A stretch of 64,000 nucleotides of DNA from assembly GCF_001421415.1 (NCBI RefSeq), contig NZ_LMKH01000023.1, positions 124,001-188,000 of the forward strand, read 5' to 3'. Every line of letters begins with the position of its first letter. Positions within the stretch are counted from its first letter, which is position 1. A program made the position numbers and the translations under genes. Below the pieces are notes generated by a model that saw only the letters and a program-made list of their open reading frames with translations, made no database searches and had not been told where the DNA came from. Of the stretch, positions 58,987 to 64,000 are shown one piece after another. Source of the stretch: Sphingomonas sp. Leaf208. Lineage in GTDB: Bacteria; Pseudomonadota; Alphaproteobacteria; Sphingomonadales; Sphingomonadaceae.

Positions 58987-60357
58987 CTACCCCCGCCCCA
59001 TCATGTGATCCACGAACGACGCGAGCGTCTTGAAGCCCGAGAGCTTCATGCCGCTCTTCTCACCCGTCATCGACGCCGGCACCAATGCGCGTTCGAAGCC
59101 AAGCTTGTTCGCTTCCTTTAACCGCAGCGGCCCATGCGCGACCGGCCTGATCTCGCCCGACAGCGCGACCTCGCCGAACGCTACCGCGTCGACCGGCACG
59201 GGCCGCTCCGACATTGCCGAGATCAGCGCCGCCGCTACCGCGAGATCCGCCGCCGGGTCCTGCACCCGGTAACCGCCGGCGATATTCAGATATACTTCGG
59301 CGTTGGAGAAACTCAGCCCGCACCGAGCCTCCAGCACCGCAAGGATCATCGCGAGCCGGCCCGAATCCCAGCCGACCACCGCACGCCGCGGCGTTGCGCC
59401 GCTCGCTAAGCGAACGGTCAGCGCCTGGATCTCGACCAGCACCGGCCTTGTCCCCTCCAGCGCCGGAAACACCGTCGCCCCCGTCATCGCATCATCACGA
59501 TGTGTCAGGAACAGCGACGACGGATTGCCGACCTCCGCCAGCCCCTCCGTCTGCATTGAGAACACGCCGATCTCGTCGGTCCCGCCGAAGCGGTTCTTGA
59601 TCGCGCGGAGGATGCGGTATTGATGGCTGCGCTCGCCCTCGAACGAGAGCACCGTGTCGACCATATGCTCGAGCACGCGCGGCCCGGCGATCGACCCGTC
59701 CTTGGTGACGTGCCCGACCAGAACGACGGCGGTCCCGCGCTCCTTGGCGAAGCGGATCAGTTCCTGCGCAGACGCGCGAACCTGGCTGACCGTGCCGGGG
59801 GCGCCTTCGATCAGGTCGGAGTGCATCGTCTGGATCGAATCGATCACCAGCATCGCGGGCGGCTTGGTCTGCAACGTCGTCAGGATGTCGCGCGTCGAAG
59901 TCGCCGCCGCGAGTTGCACCGGTGCATTGCCAAGCCCGAGCCGCCGCGCGCGCAGGCGGACCTGGTCCGCAGCCTCCTCGCCAGAGACGTACGCGACCGA
60001 CTGGCCGGCAAGCGCCATCTTCGCCGCCGCCTGAAGCAACAACGTCGACTTGCCGATACCGGGATCGCCACCGATCAACGTCGCCGAGCCCTCGACGAAC
60101 CCGCCCCCCAGTGCGCGATCGAGTTCGGCGATACCCGTCGCCATCCGGTCGGGTAGCTTGATCTCGGCATCGAGCCCGACAAGCTGGATCGCGCGGCCGC
60201 CGGTCTGGAGATTATGCTTGGAATGGAACGGGGTGGCGGCGGTGTTCGCCTCCTCGACCAGCGTGTTCCACTCGCTGCAATCGCTGCATTGCCCAGCCCA
60301 GCGGTGCGATACCGATCCGCAGGCCTGACACACATAACGCTTCTGGGGTTTCGCCAT
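58987..60357 (-). CDS. radA: DNA repair protein RadA
   Basis: RadA is a hexameric branch-migration helicase in recombinational repair. The 456-residue protein has the zinc finger Cys10, Cys13, Cys24, Cys27 (YVCQACG ... GQCSDC), a Walker A GGDPGIGKSTLLLQ, Walker B LVIDSI, the RadA-specific KNRFGGTDEIGVF, and a Lon-like C-terminal domain (FGEVALSGEIRPV). The length is standard. It is divergent from the GT4 gene. Confidence 0.97.
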   Translation of the reverse strand: MAKPQKRYVCQACGSVSHRWAGQCSDCSEWNTLVEEANTAATPFHSKHNLQTGGRAIQLVGLDAEIKLPDRMATGIAELDRALGGGFVEGSATLIGGDPGIGKSTLLLQAAAKMALAGQSVAYVSGEEAADQVRLRARRLGLGNAPVQLAAATSTRDILTTLQTKPPAMLVIDSIQTMHSDLIEGAPGTVSQVRASAQELIRFAKERGTAVVLVGHVTKDGSIAGPRVLEHMVDTVLSFEGERSHQYRILRAIKNRFGGTDEIGVFSMQTEGLAEVGNPSSLFLTHRDDAMTGATVFPALEGTRPVLVEIQALTVRLASGATPRRAVVGWDSGRLAMILAVLEARCGLSFSNAEVYLNIAGGYRVQDPAADLAVAAALISAMSERPVPVDAVAFGEVALSGEIRPVAHGPLRLKEANKLGFERALVPASMTGEKSGMKLSGFKTLASFVDHMMGRG

Positions 60358-60460
60358 ACCGCCGATGTACGAGAACGATACGGGAACATCAATGGCTGGC
60401 GGCCGGCCTATGTTGCGGATTTAGTGGCGCTTGGCGGCGCACGGCGTTATCCGCGCGACG

Positions 60461-61612
60461 ATGCACGCCACCGACCTGCGCATCGCCCTGTTCAGCGGCA
60501 ACTATAATTACGTACGCGATGGCGCAAACCAGGCGCTGAATCTGCTCGTCGGCCATCTGCTGTCAAAGGGTGTGACAGTGCGTGTCTATTCGCCGACGAA
60601 CGCGAGGCCCGCCTTCGCGCCGACCGGCGATCTGGTCGCGGTACCGTCGCTACCGCTGCCGGCGGGACGTGGCGAATACAAGATGGCGCGCGGGCTGCCA
60701 GCGGCGATCCGACGCGACCTCGATGCGTTCGCACCGAACATCGTCCATGTGTCGGCCCCCGATTTCCTGGGGCACCGCGCGATCAGCTATGGCCGCCGCA
60801 ACGGCATCGCGACGGTTGCCTCGCTGCACACGCGGTTCGAGACATATTTTCGCTATTACAAGATGGCGTTCTTCGAGCCCGTGATGGTGAAGATCCTCAC
60901 GCGCTTCTACAACCGCGTCGACGAAGTGCTGGTGCCGGGGCGCGGCATGGCGGAGATCGTCCGCGACTGGGGCGTGACGACACCGACCGCAATCTGGTCG
61001 CGCGGGGTGAACCACGATCGCTTTACGCCGACGCGTCGCGACTTGGATTGGCGGCGCGCGCGCGGGATTGCCGACGGCGAAGTCGCGGTCGGGTTTCTCG
61101 GGCGGCTGGTGAAGGAGAAGGGTCTCGACGTCTTTGCCGACGTGATTCGGGAGCTGGAACAGCGCGGCGTGCCGCACAAGGTGCTGGTGATCGGCGAGGG
61201 CCCCGCGCGCGAGTGGTTTGCGAGCCGCGTCCCGGGCGCGGTGTTCGCGGGGTTCCAGTCGGGCGACGATCTCGGCCGCGCGGTCGCGTCGATGGACGTG
61301 TTCTTCAATCCGAGCGTGACCGAGACGTTCGGCAACGTGACTCTCGAGGCGATGGCGGCAGGCGTTCCCGTCGTTGCCGCTCGCGCATCAGGTGCGGTCG
61401 GACTGGTCGATGACGGTGTGACGGGGTTCTTGGTGCCGCCGACGGATATTGCCGGGTATGCGGATGCGATCGGGCGGATCGTGTCGGAACCGGGCCTGCG
61501 CGAGACGATGGGCTGGGCCGGACACGACAAGGCTGCCGGGTATCTGTGGGATACGATCAACCAGACCGTGCTGGATACGTATCTCCAGGTGATGGCGCGG
61601 CGGGGAGCTTAA
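60461..61612 (+). CDS. GT4 family glycosyltransferase (mannosyltransferase-like)
   Basis: This 383-residue GT-B enzyme has an N-terminal acceptor domain (RIALFSGNYNYVRDGANQALN) and a C-terminal sugar-nucleotide domain with GRLVKEKGLDVFADV and the E-x7-E motif in SVTETFGNVTLEAMAAGVPVVA. The N-terminal NYNYVRDGAN and HVSAPDFLGHRA blocks resemble GDP-mannose-dependent alpha-mannosyltransferases that make mannosylated glycolipids. The substrate cannot be fixed. Start ATG 60461 gives the family N-terminus; no ribosome-binding site stands out. Confidence 0.88.
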   Translation: MHATDLRIALFSGNYNYVRDGANQALNLLVGHLLSKGVTVRVYSPTNARPAFAPTGDLVAVPSLPLPAGRGEYKMARGLPAAIRRDLDAFAPNIVHVSAPDFLGHRAISYGRRNGIATVASLHTRFETYFRYYKMAFFEPVMVKILTRFYNRVDEVLVPGRGMAEIVRDWGVTTPTAIWSRGVNHDRFTPTRRDLDWRRARGIADGEVAVGFLGRLVKEKGLDVFADVIRELEQRGVPHKVLVIGEGPAREWFASRVPGAVFAGFQSGDDLGRAVASMDVFFNPSVTETFGNVTLEAMAAGVPVVAARASGAVGLVDDGVTGFLVPPTDIAGYADAIGRIVSEPGLRETMGWAGHDKAAGYLWDTINQTVLDTYLQVMARRGA

Positions 61613-61639
61613 AGCCGAGATTCAGGTTGCTGCCCGGGC

Positions 61640-61765
61640 GATCCTCCCCCGCCAGGGGGAGGTGTCGCCGAAGGTGACGGAGGGGGAGGACCCGGAACGA
61701 GGGTTTCGCCTGCCTCCCCCTCCGTCAGGCTGCCGCCTGCCACCTCCCCCTGGCGGGGGAGGATT
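61640..61765. repeat. Palindromic element PAL-E, copy 3
   Basis: GATCCTCCCCCGCCAGGGGG and CCCCCTGGCGGGGGAGGATT are near-perfect arms; inner GACGGAGGGGGAGG pairs with CCTCCCCCTCCGTC. It lies between the convergent GT4 and DUF2218 genes and may stop both. Confidence 0.9.
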
Positions 61766-61768
61766 GAT

Positions 61769-62059
61769 TCAAGCCGTCGCCCAGTCGAACGTCAGCGGCG
61801 CTTCGCGGAAGGCGAAGCGGTCGAGGTGGCTGGAGACCACCTCGCGCATCCGGTCGACGTCTTCGCCCTCCGGCACGGTCAGCGCAACGTCGAGCGTTTC
61901 GCTGTCCGCACGCATCTCCAATACCGCACCATTCGGAAACGCGATGCGGCCCTCTTCCTCCGAGAAGGTGACCTCCATCTTGTGGCTCCAGTGCTTTGCG
62001 AGCTGCTGGAGATACTTGCTGGCCGAATGCGTCGGCACCCTTGCGACCGAGACGCTCAC
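61769..62059 (-). CDS. DUF2218 family protein
   Basis: This 96-residue soluble protein has the DUF2218 pattern: ARVPTHSASKYLQQLAKHWSHK, then EEEGRIAFPNGAVLEM and the C-terminal VSSHLDRFAFREAPLTFDW. Function unknown; members often lie next to iron- or siderophore-related or PadR genes. Its ATG overlaps the padR stop (ATGA), so the two are co-translated. Confidence 0.9.
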   Translation of the reverse strand: MSVSVARVPTHSASKYLQQLAKHWSHKMEVTFSEEEGRIAFPNGAVLEMRADSETLDVALTVPEGEDVDRMREVVSSHLDRFAFREAPLTFDWATA

Positions 62060-62643
62060 TTGAGCCGCTCGATCTTCTGCGCCGCCTCGTCGAGCAACGC
62101 CGCGACTTCGTGCAGCGTATCCTCGTTGACGTCCTCTCGCATCAACCGGTGCTGGAGCACCTGCCGCAGATTGCCCATCGCACGCCGGATCGGCGCGCCA
62201 TCGGTCCGCTCGGACTCCGCCCCGACCGCCGCCAGCCGCGCGAACAGCCCGTCCACCACGGCCGCATTCTTGGCCAGATGCGCGCGACCCTCGTCGCTCG
62301 CCGCAAAGCGCTTCTTGGCGCCTTCGGACTGCTGCTCCTCGATCAGCCCCATCTCGTCGAGCATGCTAAGCGTCGGGTAGACGACGCCCGGGCTCGGCGC
62401 ATAGCCACCCCCGGTCAGCCCCTCGATCTCGCGGATCAGGTCGTAGCCGTGGCGCGGCGCGTCCGCGATCAGCTTCAGCATCACGAGCTTCAGCTCGCCG
62501 CCATCGAACAGCCGCCGCCGACCACCGGGGCCGCCGCGTCCGTGTCCATGTCGACCGTGGCCTTCATAGCCTCCCCGACCCCGGCCTTCGCCATCAGCCC
62601 GCGGACCACCGGTCCAAGCTCCATATCCCATACCAAAACGCAT
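62056..62643 (-). CDS. PadR family transcriptional regulator
   Basis: This 195-residue repressor has a Gly/Arg/His-rich N-terminal stretch (residues 5-45), then the PadR winged helix: LKLVMLKLIADAPRHGYDLI, VYPTLSMLDEMGLI and EEQQSEGAKKRFAASDEG. The C-terminal helices would form the dimer. The start MRFGMGYGAW is preferred because GGAGAACACTCAA precedes it and because the candidate operators (62656-62690) then lie upstream of it rather than in the gene. It is co-translated with DUF2218. Confidence 0.9.
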   Translation of the reverse strand: MRFGMGYGAWTGGPRADGEGRGRGGYEGHGRHGHGRGGPGGRRRLFDGGELKLVMLKLIADAPRHGYDLIREIEGLTGGGYAPSPGVVYPTLSMLDEMGLIEEQQSEGAKKRFAASDEGRAHLAKNAAVVDGLFARLAAVGAESERTDGAPIRRAMGNLRQVLQHRLMREDVNEDTLHEVAALLDEAAQKIERLK

Positions 62644-62655
62644 TTGAGTGTTCTC

Positions 62656-62690
62656 CGATATATCTTCGTTCATAAGGTGCGATATATCGC
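62656..62690. promoter_or_regulatory. Two GATATATC palindromes upstream of padR (candidate operator)
   Basis: CGATATATC (62656-62664) and the perfect 12-bp palindrome GCGATATATCGC (62679-62690) have centres 24 bp apart, just upstream of the padR start. The AT-rich sites stand out in GC-rich DNA. PadR regulators commonly bind such palindromes and repress their own genes. Confidence 0.6.
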
Positions 62691-62743
62691 AGAATGTTTC
62701 CGGTTCAAGAGGCGGGTGAAATAAGATTTGCTTTTTCACGTCT

Positions 62744-62836
62744 GTCATCCCCGCGGAGGCGGGGACCCAGACCCTCGGACCGAGCGAGCGTGCATAGCCG
62801 TCAGCCAGTATGGATCCCCGCCTGCGCGGGGATGAC
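62744..62836. repeat. Palindromic element PAL-A-like, copy 9
   Basis: GTCATCCCCGCGGAGGCGGG and CCCCGCCTGCGCGGGGATGAC form the arms, with a 51-bp spacer. The ends (GTCATCC...GGATGAC) are like PAL-C while the inner arm is like PAL-A. Confidence 0.83.
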
Positions 62837-62934
62837 GATGCGTGTGAAACTGACGATACGTGCGAGGAAGACTAGCGCGCGCCTGCATTGCGGACGGATG
62901 GGCAAACCGGCCGCCCGCCCCTATCTTCTCGGAA

Positions 62935-64000
62935 TGGCCGATCTCTTCGCGGGCTTCGAACCCGCCGCCCCCACTGAAACGCATCCCGAAAACGCGCCGC
63001 TCGCCGACCGCCTGCGTCCTCGCACGCTGAACGAGGTGGTCGGGCAGGATCACATCACCGGCCCCGAAGGCGCTATCGGCAGGATGGTCTCGGCGGGGCG
63101 ATTGTCCTCGATCATCCTGTGGGGCCCGCCCGGCACCGGCAAGACGACGATCGCGCGGTTGCTCGCCGACGCGGTCGACCTGCGGTTCGTCGCGATCTCG
63201 GCGGTGTTCTCAGGGGTCGCGGATCTCAAGAAGTCGTTCGCCGAGGCACGCGAGCATGCCAAGATCGGCAAGCGGACCTTGCTGTTCGTGGACGAGATCC
63301 ACCGCTTCAACCGCGCGCAGCAGGACGGTTTCCTGCCCTATGTCGAGGACGGCACGGTGACGTTGGTCGGCGCGACCACCGAGAACCCGTCGTTCGAACT
63401 CAACGCCGCGTTGCTCAGCCGCGCGCAGGTGCTGATCCTCGAACGGCTCGGTCGCGGTGCGCTCGAACAGTTGCTCGACCGCGCAGAGACGGAGATGGAG
63501 CGCCCCCTGCCCCTAACCCCGCCCGCCAAGGACGCGCTGATCGCGAGTACCGATGGCGACGGCCGCTTCCTGCTCAACCAGGCGGAGACGCTGTTCTCGG
63601 TCAACCTGCCCGAACCGCTCGATCCCGCAGGCCTCTCGAACTTCCTGCAACGCCGTGTCGCGGTGTACGACAAGGATCGCGAGGGGCATTACAACCTGAT
63701 CTCCGCGCTCCACAAATCGATCCGCGGGTCCGACCCGCAGGCCGCGCTCTATTATCTCGCGCGGATGCTGACCGCTGGCGAGGAACCGCTGTTCCTGCTC
63801 CGCCGGCTGACCCGCGCTGCGGTCGAGGACATCGGCCTCGCCGACCCGCAGGCTTTGGTCCAGTGCATCGCCGCCAAGGACACGTACGACTTTCTCGGCA
63901 GCCCCGAAGGCGAACTCGCGATCGCGCAGGCCTGCGTCTATCTCGCGACCGCGCCGAAATCGAATGCAGTCTACAAGGCGCAGAAGGCCGCCTGGAAATC
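62935..64000 (+). CDS. rarA: Replication-associated recombination protein RarA (cut by window end)
   Basis: This is the N-terminal 355 residues of the AAA+ ATPase RarA (MgsA/WRNIP1 family), which acts at stalled replication forks; the family is about 440 residues. The Walker A is WGPPGTGKTT, followed by the ISAVFSGVADLKKSF block, Walker B LLFVDEIHRFN, and ATTENPSFELNAALLSRAQV (sensor 1 and arginine finger). The frame is open to the last base, so the C-terminal tetramerisation part is missing. The start MADLFAGFEP is favoured; ATG 62899 would add 12 residues. Confidence 0.95.

Overview
The window is high-GC chromosomal DNA from an alphaproteobacterium, most likely a sphingomonad (Sphingomonas or a close relative). 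The evidence is an Entner-Doudoroff operon (edd-glk-eda), a CckA-type cell-cycle kinase, a PopZ/DUF2497 gene between tolC and valS, Flp-type pilins, and a heavy load of palindromic intergenic repeats. There is no phage, plasmid or CRISPR module. Most of the window is housekeeping core. The more variable stretch is about 43.6-48.7 kb, starting at a tRNA-Cys and holding small stress-type genes.

Layout. 0-2.8 kb: Entner-Doudoroff genes. 2.9-7.8 kb (minus): fabD, a GxxExxY gene, fabG, acpP, fabF, mltG, i.e. fatty acid synthesis followed by a murein terminase. 8.0-10.1 kb: an RcnB-like protein, then rpsF-rpsR-rplI with its leader and terminator. 10.4-15.2 kb: rmuC, def and recR (minus), fmt-truA (plus). 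15.2-20.0 kb (minus): the overlapping operon ilvD-lipoprotein-nnr-rlmD. 20.5-28.2 kb (minus): a lone receiver, cckA and two M13 peptidases. 28.2-33.0 kb: DUF2062, smpB, dapA, then slt and greB. 33.2-34.4 kb: DoxX and a NYN-LOTUS protein. 34.5-43.6 kb (minus): araC-like, pcm, tolC, popZ-like, valS, MATE. 43.8-48.6 kb: tRNA-Cys, small proteins, a BLUF photosensor, mutT and two Flp pilins. 48.7-54.4 kb: accA, xerD and a secreted 611-residue protein (minus), then aroK-aroB-DUF2256 (plus). 54.5-58.6 kb (minus): YkgJ-like, cvpA, a NifU-like protein, a Kef antiporter and DUF423. 59.0-64.0 kb: radA (minus), a GT4 glycosyltransferase, padR-DUF2218 (minus), and rarA running off the end.

Two structural themes stand out. 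First, about 25 palindromic elements of several families (called PAL-A to PAL-G here; my names) punctuate almost every gene border. Two of them sit in frame inside essential or conserved genes (nnr and valS) and add about 30-35 residues each. The spacers within families are related, so they moved as units. PAL-A and PAL-C share a core but have different arms. Second, the GxxExxY nuclease-fold gene between fabD and fabG is bracketed by a perfect 25-bp inverted repeat and looks like a small inserted unit.

These calls come from reading the sequence and translations; no database search was run. Start codons were chosen by hand from ribosome-binding sites, overlaps and family N-termini.
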